NCBI RefSeq assembly: GCF_963675165.1
Contig: NC_087382.1
Location: forward strand, 5,123,963-5,187,962
Direction of reading: 5' to 3'
Length of the DNA stretch: 64,000 bases
DNA from: Halichondria panicea
Taxonomy: Eukaryota > Porifera > Demospongiae > Suberitida > Halichondriidae
Below the pieces are notes generated by a model. The model ran no database searches, was not told the DNA's origin, and saw nothing but the letters and a program-made list of their open reading frames with translations. This document shows positions 14,159 through 23,807 of this stretch, one piece after another (the stretch's first letter is position 1; each line of letters starts with the position of its first letter). Both the position numbers and the translations under genes were made by a program.

Positions 14159-15264
14159 TGGAGTGGGTGGCAGGTCAGATACATATTCGTACAATAGACA
14201 AGTTTGTGTGCACGGAATCTTATGGATGGTAATAACCTACGTACATGTATGCTACTAACAAATTATGTTGACATACACATGTATGTAATCACAGGAAAAT
14301 CATTGAACAACAGAGCATTGCTATATTTCCCAACCTTTATGAGTAAACCAACAAAAATAATTATTTCAAGCTCACAAATGATCACATGCATGCAATTCAT
14401 TGTCAGAAAGTCATATAACAAAACAACAGACAGTACAGTATGTACATGTATTGTGCAGCAATAATTACGTATCTACAATCTTATCCATTCCCAGATAAAC
14501 ACATGCACAGCATATCGTATAGCGTGACATTTTCGCTGTTTAGAGGGTAATTAGATCCTCCAAGATGAAAATTGTTCTACAAACATAGCTAACAGCGGAA
14601 GCAACGTGCATTGACATATACCGTAGAGTGTGAAATTTATTCAACAAAAGGTTTTTAGAGACACTTTCATGAAAGTTAAGTGCCTCGATGTCAATATGTG
14701 GAAAGTATGCATGGCATTGTCATGTCCTTGATTAAATGAATTTATTCAGTACATGCATACCATAATTTTTTTGCGGGAAGGGACACGAGAAAGAATCAAC
14801 CGTAAAGTGTACCACACAAAAATTTAATAGCGACTTTATATACATGACTGTACGATACCTGGATTGGTCCGCTGAGGGAACTTTGGGCTTCGTGGGAGGT
14901 CCATTAGCTCTATCCCATTGTGAAGCTCAGGACTCTTGCTCTGTGGGGGGTACAATACAAACATTGTGTGTACAAATGATGTAAAGTTACAAGACCCTCC
15001 CCCCCTCCTGTAAGCATGCCTATACGGATATTGCATGTACAAAACATGTAGTCTATATATAACAAGCAACTAAGGGCTCATTTGGACCTAACAGTATGGG
15101 TTACAACAGGCCCAGATATTATTCGGAAGAATTTACACACATACACCAAAGACTTCCATGCTATCTTTGCACACCATGTACCATACAATTAACACCTGAC
15201 TCTAACCCACCATACACACCATAGAGCTTGTACTGTACTTGCTTGATCTAGACCTGGGCTCCAT
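1..15264 (-). CDS. SLC4-family (NBC-type) bicarbonate transporter, N-terminal part, 15 exons, truncated by window edge
   Basis: Plasma-membrane bicarbonate/anion carrier of the SLC4 family, closest in motifs to Na-bicarbonate cotransporters. Exons in gene order (high to low): 15239-15264, 14859-14938, 14047-14126, 13528-13707, 12758-12868, 11764-11950, 11265-11456, 10927-11126, 3690-3831, 2875-2916, 2133-2290, 1351-1482, 865-1030, 267-634, 1-122. All junctions are GT/AG and in phase (about 728 codons). The cytoplasmic band-3 domain shows [43 protein letters not shown] and [14 protein letters not shown]. The membrane part begins at about 500 on the minus strand with [18 protein letters not shown] and ends in FLVKYF. 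Exons 15239-15264 (start) and 2875-2916 are the least certain. The 7.1-kb intron 3832-10926 holds three other genes. The family identity is secure; the transported ion and coupling are inferred. Confidence 0.9.
1628..1741. repeat. Short inverted-repeat element (MITE-like)
   Basis: About 24 bp at 1628 (CGACACGAGTACCTCGATTA, continuing GGCT) recur as a perfect inverse complement ending near 1741. The spacer is about 65 bp. The element lies in an SLC4 intron. It has no coding capacity and is probably a non-autonomous DNA element. Confidence 0.75.
3062..3212. repeat. Hairpin MITE, family with GAGG loop (copy 1)
   Basis: Inverted arms: GATATGCCATACCTACTCGG followed by AGGATATGCACCC, answered by GGGTGCATATCCTCC and TAGGTGTGGTATATCC. 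The loop contains GTGGTTACTCCGAGGC. Related pieces occur at 7911-8055 and 25041-25106. Confidence 0.65.
4417..5366 (+). CDS. Small death-domain-like protein with CYCPCK motif (gene 1 of a pair)
   Basis: Two exons, 4417-4704 and 5118-5366, joined in phase 0 (AAG|GTAGGG, cacacag|CCA), giving about 178 aa. Residues 1-60 are polar and Gln/Pro-rich. A helical stretch ([17 protein letters not shown]) leads into CYCPCK at the exon 1 end. The last 80 residues look like a death-fold domain: [14 protein letters not shown], then [21 protein letters not shown] and a C-terminal helix ending in CC. Death-fold domains mediate homotypic assembly in signalling; a role here is inference. The start is the first ATG after a possible acceptor (tggcaacag), so an upstream non-coding or coding exon cannot be excluded. 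It lies antisense inside the large SLC4 intron, 1.1 kb upstream of a paralogue with the same layout. The exact family is not recognised. Confidence 0.7.
5939..6158. repeat. Tandem duplication, 110-bp unit x2
   Basis: The block beginning AGAGTACATACATGTTCAAC at 5941 recurs at 6051 with very few changes and a 5-bp gap near 6139. It lies just upstream of the second death-domain-like gene. Confidence 0.9.
6485..7409 (+). CDS. Death-domain-like protein with CYCPCK motif and four 15-residue repeats (gene 2 of a pair)
   Basis: Exons 6485-6709 and 6846-7409 join in phase 0 (GAA|GTGAGT, acacag|GTT), giving about 262 aa. Exon 1 has an amphipathic stretch ([17 protein letters not shown]) followed by CYCPCK, matching the exon 1 end of the upstream gene, then an acidic segment. 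Exon 2 opens with a Ser/Thr/Pro linker. Four near-identical 15-residue units (core [11 protein letters not shown]) follow at about residues 120-180. The C-terminal 75 residues are death-fold-like, with [16 protein letters not shown], then [21 protein letters not shown] and a final helix. Gene organisation, motif order and phase match gene 1, so the two are tandem paralogues. The repeats are absent from gene 1. A role in assembly signalling is inferred from the fold only. Confidence 0.72.
6978..7157 (+). repeat. Coding 45-bp tandem repeat x4
   Basis: Four 45-bp in-frame units inside the second death-domain-like gene, each encoding a Glu-Gln-Ala...Thr-Val-Glu-Thr-Thr-Gly-x-Pro segment. Differences are mostly silent or conservative, suggesting recent expansion with the frame preserved. 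Confidence 0.92.
7911..8055. repeat. Hairpin MITE, family with GAGG loop (copy 2)
   Basis: GATAGACTACACC...AGTAGAATATGTGTC on the left is answered by GACGCATATTCTAC...GGTGTAGTCTATC on the right. The core GGTTAGCCCGAGGC resembles the loop of the element at 3062-3212. Confidence 0.65.
8056..8886. other. Intronic stretch with a TATA-like box and short repeats, no convincing gene
   Basis: TATAAAA lies at 8086-8092 after a GCGCATGCGC palindrome. Downstream sequence has fairly open plus-strand reading (about 8120-8560) with Lys/Glu-rich translation but no recognisable domain and at least one stop. At 8612-8680 a unit of about 21 bp (TTCCTGTAGAATATGCGTCC) is repeated three times. It may be a non-coding transcript or a mobile-element body. 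Confidence 0.35.
8887..9972 (-). CDS. Secreted fibrinogen-like/lectin-type protein, intronless
   Basis: Single exon, 361 aa. Residues 1-19 form a signal peptide ([13 protein letters not shown]). Residues about 40-110 are a Leu-rich heptad-like coiled coil ([12 protein letters not shown]...[10 protein letters not shown]). A Cys-rich module follows at about 133-170 with the fibrinogen-type opening [19 protein letters not shown]. The C-terminal half (about 180-361) has [22 protein letters not shown], a Cys-Ser-Cys segment, [21 protein letters not shown] and a terminal LLKLYIQ. The order resembles secreted fibrinogen-related or lectin-like proteins of sponges and cnidarians, probably oligomeric and extracellular. 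The ligand is unknown. The gene sits inside the 7.1-kb SLC4 intron on the same strand. Complete start, signal peptide and stop suggest it is functional. Confidence 0.82.
   Translation of the reverse strand: MVGFYLLLISLVINAVHGNGWCNQPAFQKYSIKSPLLFTCDNSDLKNEITALRQEFRQQSLIELAAIEQLSQQLQLQTCDLSPLLNEIAHLHDLVSVLASNETSESPKPLPSSNCGEIFTRNPQACSGLYQLNINGTIVNVTCDFSIKLPPLNSSRGWQEIANVNMSDPNHSFCPPPLRKSSGRCEKSTSSAGYESVYFSTNRVPFSKLCGRVVGYARGSPNSFICSEGDCGIDDVYVDGISITYENDSNREHIWTLSAAKKRGSSHCSCSNDEDYHSLSFVGSNYYCERSRNANSPLWDGIGCADVTDQDAACCDNPNLPWFCRDFDELIVTDNIEVRVCTDEARSNEDIEFDLLKLYIQ
9973..10926. other. SLC4 intronic sequence, no gene seen
   Basis: A/T-rich sequence between the nested secreted gene and the next SLC4 exon, dense in TACATGTA and GCATGC palindromes. 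A fragment starting ACAGTGGAACCTCC near 10540 resembles the ends of mariner/pogo-type elements. No coding signal. Confidence 0.5.
12016..12457. repeat. MITE, TACCGTATAGCGGGTA family (copy 1, full length)
   Basis: Begins TACCGTATAGCGGGTATA, continuing TTTCGAGGGTATAAATTTTCG, and ends with the inverse complement CCCTCGAAATATACCC, GCTATACGGTA. About 440 bp inside an SLC4 intron. Other copies are at 16984, 26679, 30038, 43461 and 60262. Confidence 0.9.
13000..13385. repeat. MITE with CCGTATATGCTTGATCAG ends
   Basis: TACCGTATATGCTTGATCAG at 13000 is answered by CTGATCGAGCATATACGGTA at 13385. Internal blocks (GCGGCTACTAAATGTTTCAT, about 13027 and 13295) are duplicated. It shares only TACCGTATA with the other family, so the two may be distantly related. 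Confidence 0.85.
14127..14157. repeat. (GT)n microsatellite at an SLC4 splice acceptor
   Basis: About 15 GT units on the plus strand, read as CA on the coding strand, directly abutting the acceptor of the exon at 14047-14126. Confidence 0.9.
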
Positions 15265-15578
15265 AGCAATGCAGAACTACAGTTAGACTACCACTAGCAC
15301 TAAAGTGATTGTTTACTTTTTTGTGTTGACCTTTTAGCCTTCTATGTATATAGGGTAAGGGTCGGTCATGCTAGTTGTGGTAGCCACTCACACACACAAT
15401 CACCCTGGCTCTGACCTCTGACCTCCGCCTCTTCTGCACACGTGGTGCTTAGTATAGTGGATTCAAAAGTAGTGCTAGTGCAGAGTGTACTTTACTGTAG
15501 TGCAGTACTGGTGTATGCTGCTGCTAGAAGAGTAGCACAGAAAACTGCTCATTCATTAGGATTGCTCACATCAAAACT
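15265..15578. promoter_or_regulatory. Putative bidirectional promoter between SLC4 and TOP2
   Basis: About 314 bp separate the proposed minus-strand SLC4 ATG (15264) from the proposed plus-strand TOP2 ATG (15579). CACACGTGGTG at about 15437 contains a CACGTG E-box. No obvious TATA box was seen for either gene. The assignment rests on the two inferred start codons and would move if upstream non-coding exons exist. Confidence 0.45.
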
Positions 15579-18500
15579 ATGGCTGAACTTCCAACAACTG
15601 TATGTTCAATTAACTAGATCTGTAATAGATAATCATTTTTATACGTACGTGTCTAGAAAATCATTTTTGGGGGTGTGTGTGAATACTTTTCCTTTGGTAC
15701 AGCCGTTTGTGGAGCACCCTGCAGCTGGTACAAACAAGCGACTCTCAGTTGAGCGTATCTACCAGCGTAAAACTCAACTGGAGCATATCTTGCTCCGACC
15801 TGACACCTATGTCGGCTCAGTGGAGGAAACCACGGAAACGATGTGGGTATTCGATTCGGAGAAGGAGGCTATCGTAAAGAAACAGATCACGTTTGTGCCA
15901 GGCCTGTACAAGATATTCGATGAGATATTAGGTGTTGTTAATAATAATTATTAACGTTCTGTGCAGATATGAGCTACATACATGATTGTACATGTATTTA
16001 ACCAATTGGCCTTAGGTACGTACAGTATAAAGTTGGGCATTTTTGTTTTTTGATAGGCTTTTAGAATTTGATTTGTGTTTAGGTGCGTGTAACGTGTAAT
16101 TATGTAAAATTCACATAACTATAATTATACATATTTGCATGAATTACCATACTCCGTTTACATGTATCTGTGTAGCTATGGATGTTTCATTTCCTCATGG
16201 TCTTTCATTGGTTACAGTGAATGCTGCCGATAACAAGCAGAGAGACAAGAGCATGAACAGTATCAAGATCACCATTGATGCGTGAGTGTGACATAACCCC
16301 TCAGTGTAATTAATTGTTACTCAAACACATTATTACACGTACATGCAGTAAAACGTGTCTATTATGGGTACCCTATAAGCAGGCCACCCTCTATAATACA
16401 GCCAGGTTAATGGGCGCCAAAGTCTCCATAGCATGTGTTTGGACCTGTGTTAGCAGGCCACCCTCTATAATACAGCCAGGTTAATGGGCCCCAAAGTCTC
16501 CCATCATTCAACCTGTGTTAGCAGCCGCCTCTTTGTGTTATACTGTGTATACATGTAATTGTTAATTAGGGGGTTACTATTCATTTAGACAATGTTCCTA
16601 ATACGACCATTACCCGTCCCCCTCTAGTGAGAACAACCTCATCAGTGTTTGGAACAATGGGTGTGGCATTCCCGTGGAGGTACATGCCACAGAGAAGATG
16701 TACGTCCCAGAGCTCATATTTGGCACACTGCTCACTTCTTCAAACTATGATGACGACCAGAAAAAGGTGATCAAGTATTCACATTAAATGCACGTACATG
16801 TAGATCTGCAGGTGATGGAAGTGGCAGTGCATGTGTATATATCAAAAGTCCTGTATATCCATATGAATTACGGCATCTTGGCAGCCTTGGCAGCCTTGTT
16901 AAAAACAAAGCACTGCAGTTTGCTAGCAAATGTTAATAGCCCTTGGTACTGTACATCAAGTGTTACATGTAACGTGTTTGGATTACCGTATAGCGGGTAA
17001 GTTTCCTGGGGTAAAAAATTCGTTCAACTCGAGAAAAGGTGGTTTTCGTGAGTAAAAATTTCGTTTAGTCTCGTGGCTGCACGGCATTCCTACGTTCAGA
17101 TAAGCCACGCCTACGTTAAAATTTCGTGGAGGTCAGCCTGCCCACGAAAATAGCGAATATTTTACCCCACGAAAATTACCCGCTATATGATAGTGTATAG
17201 AACTTGTGTTTTTCTGGGAACATTCCTGTGTAGATGCTTGAGACTGTGATGTACAATATACAGCTGTAACTGCATGTGGTCATTGATCCTCTATTTTTGA
17301 AGGTGACTGGAGGTAGGAACGGTTATGGTGCTAAGTTGTGCAACATCTTCAGTACTGAGTTCACCGTGGAAACAGGATACAAACAAACGGGAAAGACCTT
17401 TAAGATGGTGAGTATATACTGCACATGCACCACCTTAGGATACAGCTGCATGTGCCCTGGATACAAGCTTTTGATTAATGAATCCCTTGACTTGTAACAG
17501 GGTCCTGCAGCATACATGTACGTTACACAGTGACAACGTAATTAGTGTTATGAGTTGGCGTGCCTAATAATTAAACTTTCTTCCAAGGTTTTGACCCTGA
17601 AGTTTCTTGATTTTAGTGTTAGGTCCTATTCAGCTAGCTACAAGCCACAAACACCTAAATTATCTCCCATTTAGGTGTTTGTGTCCCAGGAAAATATTGT
17701 ATATGTCTTTCATAAAGATAGTATGGCTACTACCTCCCTTCCAAACACTTACATACATTTACACACATACATGTACATGTACCACCCTCAGACGTGGAAA
17801 GATAATATGGGGAAAGCGGGCAAGACGATCATCAAGGATGGCAAGACAGACTTCACCAAGGTCACGTTCAAACCCGATCTGGCCAAGTTCAAGATGACAC
17901 ACCTCACGGCGGACATGGTGGCTCTTATGACTCGTAGGGCCTACGATATGGCTGGCTGCACAAAAGGAGTCGCCGTGTATCTCAATGGTGTTAAACTACC
18001 AGTGAGTAAGAATTAAGACACATGTATATAATTTTACTAACAGTGAACCTGTCTAGAGAGGTCACTCTTGCGTACGGTACATGTAAAATTGTATATAGAA
18101 GTACATGTACCAACTGTTGGCTTGGACCTGTGTTAGCAGGCTACCTCGTGGAAGTGACCTGCTAACACATGTTCAAACACATGTTATATGGACTTTGGGG
18201 CCAATTAACCTGGGCCTGTACCTGGTTGTCGAGTGGTGCTGTACATGCAGCTGTACATAATCAGGAGTGCACTCCTAACATAATGTAATTAAGTGTTTTA
18301 GAAAGATCTCTGTAATTACATAAAACCGGGCAGACATAAAGCATACGTTCCCTATTATATTTAACGTGTTTTTGTAGTTTATGTGGGAATGTGCCCAAAT
18401 GCAGATCAAGTCTTTCCGTGACTACGTGGACCTGTTCCTCAAGGCTATTCCCCCCAGCGAAGACGAGGAGGACCTCCCACAGAAGGTGGTGTACGAGGTC

Positions 18501-20721
18501 GTGAACCCTCGCTGGGAAGTGGCCGTCACCGTAAGTCCTGCAGGATTCCAACAAGCCAGCTTCGTCAACTCCATAGCAACCACTAAGGTATTTTAAACAA
18601 ATGTTCGGTATACTTTCATGTTTTCTAAATTTAATGGTCCAAGTTTTCTCATTGATCAGGTTTCGGGTTGCCAGGTGTAATGGGGATGTATTGTTTTTGG
18701 GGTTTATATTCAGATTACAATTTATACACCACCTGACACGGGGAAGTGGAACTTGATTGGTCGAGTTCCTCCCGCAGTAACTTTTTGAGTTGTAAACTGA
18801 TACCATAAATAATGTACACATATAACAATAATTGTCTTTGCTGAGTTTGTATTCGCTTCTCAGCAAACCAATGTGTACTGTAGCTACTGTAGAAAATGTC
18901 CAATGCACGTGAATAACAATGATAATGTATCTACAGTGTATATACATGTACCGCATAAATTAAATCGAAATTAGCTACACGCTACAAAAAATTTCAGTAA
19001 TTTCAAACTAGCTAGCTTCGTACTTTGGTCCGTACAGACCAGCTGCCTTTGGATTGTCTGGACTGAACCAGTACTTGCTGTTGTAGTCAAGCAGCTCTTG
19101 TCGTGACAGCTTCCCATCGTGATTAGCATCGATTAACTTGAAGGCATATTCTGCTGTGTCGGCATCGAAATTACTGGCTCTCATCATTTTCTGGTACTCG
19201 CTCAATTGGAGGAAACCGTCGCGACTGGTGTCCACTGCGTCAAACACAGCATCGGTGTACTGGTAGAAAAGCGTCTTCTCTCCTCAATCGTAAGCCACCC
19301 TCTCAACCACAGATATTTCAGCCAGTCTGTCCACAAACTCTTGTTTTGTTAGCTGCACTCTGGGCTTGAGACCAACATTTTCCCAATATGCTTGGCAACT
19401 TTCGCGAAGTTTTGTCAAAGAGCCTTTTCAGGTTTCACTTCGCTTTCTAGCTGTTTAATCCAGATGTAGAAATCCTCGATAGACAAGGTGCCATTTTTGT
19501 TGAGGTCTGACTGGTCAAAGAATTCTTCCATTCTCTTCACCCACTTGGGGCTGTTCTTATAAGCTGCCATTACAGAATGTGCTTAATTGCGAAGTTAAGC
19601 TCTGATATCTTTACTGAAAGGAAAAGCCCTTTGACTGTACGTACACCGGTACCACAGAATGTGAGATGGTTCATTAAAGTTCTGTAGACTTAGTAGGCGT
19701 GACTAATTGTACATTTTGCCTGTTTAGTCTAGTCTCCAAGTCTCTGCATGTTTTAATACCATAATTATAGTGGGTAATTTTCGTTGGTGCAATATTACAG
19801 TGTACAATTTTCACTTCTATTTTACTTACTCCTCCCCTCGATCCTTTGTAGGGTGGTACCCATGTCAACTACATAACAGACCAGGTTGTAAGCAAACTGC
19901 TAGAGAATGCCAAGAGGAAGAACAAAGGAGGAATGGACTTGAAGCCCTTCCACATCAAGGTACATCAATGGCCGCAGTAAGAAATTTACGTGTACAATAG
20001 TATCACTATGATACATGTACTTTGAGCTTTGAGGGCAGTTTTGCTTTGTAGAGGTTGTCCTTGTGAGTACACATGTACATACAGTACTAAAATAAACTCT
20101 TTGAGCAGCCGCATACATTTATACAGTACATTACACTGCAAGTTTCCCTGTAAGCTTGGAAAAAGTACCTAAACTACTGTAGTTACGTATAAACTATATC
20201 ACCTCCATTCCGACCAGGCACGCATCTCAGTCTCTTTGTACATGTCACAACGTGTATGCCATTTTAACACTTGTACCCCCCACATGCCCCCCCCCTCTCC
20301 CAGAACCACCTGTGGGTCTTCATCAGCTGTCAGGTGGAGAACCCGTGCTTTGACTCCCAGACCAAGGAGAACCTTACACTCAAGGCCAAGAACTTCGGGT
20401 CAACCTGCCCACTTACTGACAAATTCATTAAGCAGGTGAATAAAATAACAGTGTGTCAATTATCGGTATAGTACGTATAATGTAGGTGCTATTGAAGAAA
20501 TTTCCAAGTGCTAAATTGTGCGAATTCTGATTACAGTTGAAAATTGAACATTGATACATGTACATGTACAAATGTAGGTAAAGCATAACAAAATGGCTTC
20601 CCTGAGATACAGTTTAAATTTCAATGGGAAGTTTTTCGTGCAGCTGGTTTGAATCGTAATCATTGCATGTACAAAATTTGCTCTTTATGCAGTCCATTGT
20701 TCACCCCCACGCACACACACA

Positions 20722-20760
<39 letters not shown>

Positions 20761-23700
20761 GGCTATCAACTGTGGCATTGTGGACCGTGTTCTCACCTGG
20801 GCCAGGGCTAAGTCACAGGCCGTCATCTCCAAGAAACAGAGTGGCTCCAAACACACCAAGTTGAGGGGAATCCCCAAACTAGATGATGCCAATGATGCTG
20901 GTAGTAAGAACTCTCTGGGCTGTACTCTCATCGTGACTGAGGGAGACTCAGCTAAAGTGAGTGCTCGGAGTTTGAATTCCAATGCCTTCATTGCCGGGGA
21001 GATCATATTTCTCGTCCTTTTTCGCTTTAGTTTGTTCATTGTAGCTGAAGCAATATACAGTACGGTACGGTGGGGAGCCTGAAGATAATGCTAATTGCAT
21101 TTAGGTGGACGTACATTGTACAGCTGAATACATGTATATGTGTTTGTGTAGCTACATGTAATGGATCATTCAAATAAGGATACACTGTACATGTACTTTG
21201 GGAGCAGCCTCTCTGTGCTTTATAGTTTTTAGAGGCTATGTACCCTTTTGGTTGGCCATGCATAGAGGTTAAATGTTGTCAAAAGCATCTTTCATTGAGA
21301 AATTGTGTAGAATGAAAAAAAAATTAACTCATGTACATTGTATGTACCCCCCCCCCCCCCCCCTCCAGACATTGGCAGTGAGCGGACTGGGTGTGGTTGG
21401 GCGTGACCATTACGGAGTGTTCCCACTGAGAGGAAAGCTGCTTAACACACGAGAGGCCACCCACAACCAGGTGAGGGGAGGTGTGCCTTGCCGCGTATTC
21501 TGGTAGAGTTCAAAGTACATTGTGTACATGCGAGCACTTTCGTTTGGTGCTGTGACTGTTTCTCAATGCTTAATATAGAGTTCAAGGTAGCGAAATGAAT
21601 ATCACCAATAGCTAAAAGCTCACCATTTTGTGATGGTTATTGTACTGGTGTGTATTTCATCTGACCTCTGCAATGTATTAAAACAAAGAGACGTTTCTCT
21701 GTGCTGACTTGCTTATAATCAGTACCACACACACATGCACACACACAGATCATGGGCAATGAGGAGATCACAAATATGGTCAAGATCCTGGGTCTCAACT
21801 ATTCCAAGAAATACGTTGACTCAGCTGAACTTCGAACCCTCCGCTATGGTAAACTCATGATTATGGCCGATCAGGATCAGGATGGGTCTCACATCAAAGG
21901 TCAGAGGTCAGAGCTAGATTGCCTACAGCTAGAGCATGTTCATATATTGTCAGTCTGTGTATTTTCTGTTGCATTTATGTTGCAACCTGTAGCAGCCACT
22001 CTTCTGATTTCATGTAATACATACAGTACACATGCAGCAAATGTTGGTCTTACGCCTTACTTGTGTAACTTGTTATAATCCTTTTTTTGTTGTTGTTTAC
22101 GTTTACCGTTTTACGCCCCGAGATGGAGTGCATTAAAAAAATGTTGATCTTCCCAACAATGTTTGCTATAGTCACAGCAATTTCAATGCACTCTGCCACC
22201 ATGTACATGTACATAGTGTATGCATAACTATCCATTTTCTTCTTAACTGGCCAGAAATATTGAGTTCCATGCATGTGTCTATTTACCCTATACATTGTAG
22301 GTCTAGTCATCAATTTTATCCACCACAACTGGCCAAATCTGCTCAAGCATAACTTCGTAGAGGAGTTCATTACACCCATTGTCAAGGTACAATAAACGTT
22401 ACAGCTACGTGTACTGTTGGTCTGCCCAAGGGTGACCACCATTAAAAGACAGTACTAATTCCCCTGTACATGTGTGTAAATGTACTGTACTGGTTGACTT
22501 TGCGAATTCATTCATGCACACATTGTAAATTCGTGCCATGTTTTGGTTAAAGAGCTCCACTCACTCACCCCCGTTCGTCCCTTGCACAGGTAACTAGAGG
22601 AAATCAGGAGCACTCATTTTACTCCCTTCCCGAGTTTGAGCGGTGGAAAGCAGATACTGAAAACCAGCACCTTTGGAAAGTGAGTGTTGGCCACACATAC
22701 ACGTATTGTTCAGACTACGCAAATTTTGCAAAACTATCATCGTTTGATTATAATTATTGTGTGGGTGTAGTAGGTAAAGATCATTGAAGTCATACCCATC
22801 ATCAGACTCTAGCTCAAACTACATTGTGTATGGTCTGTTATAGTGTACACTGTATGTGATTTACACAGTCACAGGGTACATGTATACTTATGTTGCAATT
22901 AACTTACATGCATGAACCTTTAATAATTGCTCTAGCTATATAATTGATGCTCTATTTTCCCAAAACTCGTCTCAGGTCAAGTACTACAAAGGTCTGGGAA
23001 CCAGCACCTCTAAAGAGGCTAAAGAGTACTTCTCGGACATGGACAGACACAGGATCCCATTCCACTACGAGGGACCGGGGGACGACGACGCCATTCTACT
23101 GGTGGGTGGGTGTGAAGAGGGGGTGGGGTGGTTCCCTAGCTGACTTGATTATTTGCTCTCAGGATTAATATTAATTGACACCTTTTATATCATTGGAGGT
23201 ACAATGTAGTACACTGTGTTCTGTGCATGTACTTGTGTATGAATCCACAAATTAACTTTGTAGACTTATCTAATTTTGCAGTCATAATTAATTAAACCTC
23301 TGATTATTTTGATGAGATGTGTACTGAAGGGGCGCATTTGTAGCCATTGCGTGACTGTGTGTCTATATGCATGTACATGTATACTGTACTTTGTGTATAA
23401 GTCAGGTCTATAAATTATTTATGTAGGCATTTAGCAAGAAGAAGATCGAGCAGCGCAAGGAGTGGCTGACCAACTGGTTGGAGAACAGGAAAGAGAAACG
23501 AGCAGCTGGCCTCAGCGAGTCGTTCCTTTATGCCGCACAGACAGACACCATTTCCTACGCCGACTTCGTCAACAAAGAGCTCATCTTATTCTCAAATATG
23601 GACAACGAACGCTCAATCCCGAGTATAGTGGATGGGTTGAAACCCGGTCAGAGGAAGGTGCTCTATACGTGCTTCAAGAGGAACGATAAGAGGGACATTA

Positions 23701-23768
23701 AAGTGGCACAGCTGGCAGGTTCCGTAGCTGAGCATTCCGCCTATCACCACGGAGAGGTGTGTGTGTGT

Positions 23769-23807
<39 letters not shown>

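Noticed and set aside
18261..18956. 231-codon minus-strand open frame
   Set aside because: It is antisense to a verified TOP2 exon (18405-18587), shows no domain, and has low-complexity translation elsewhere.
22050..22442. 130-codon minus-strand open frame
   Set aside because: Overlaps a TOP2 exon (22301-22386) in antisense and shows no family resemblance.
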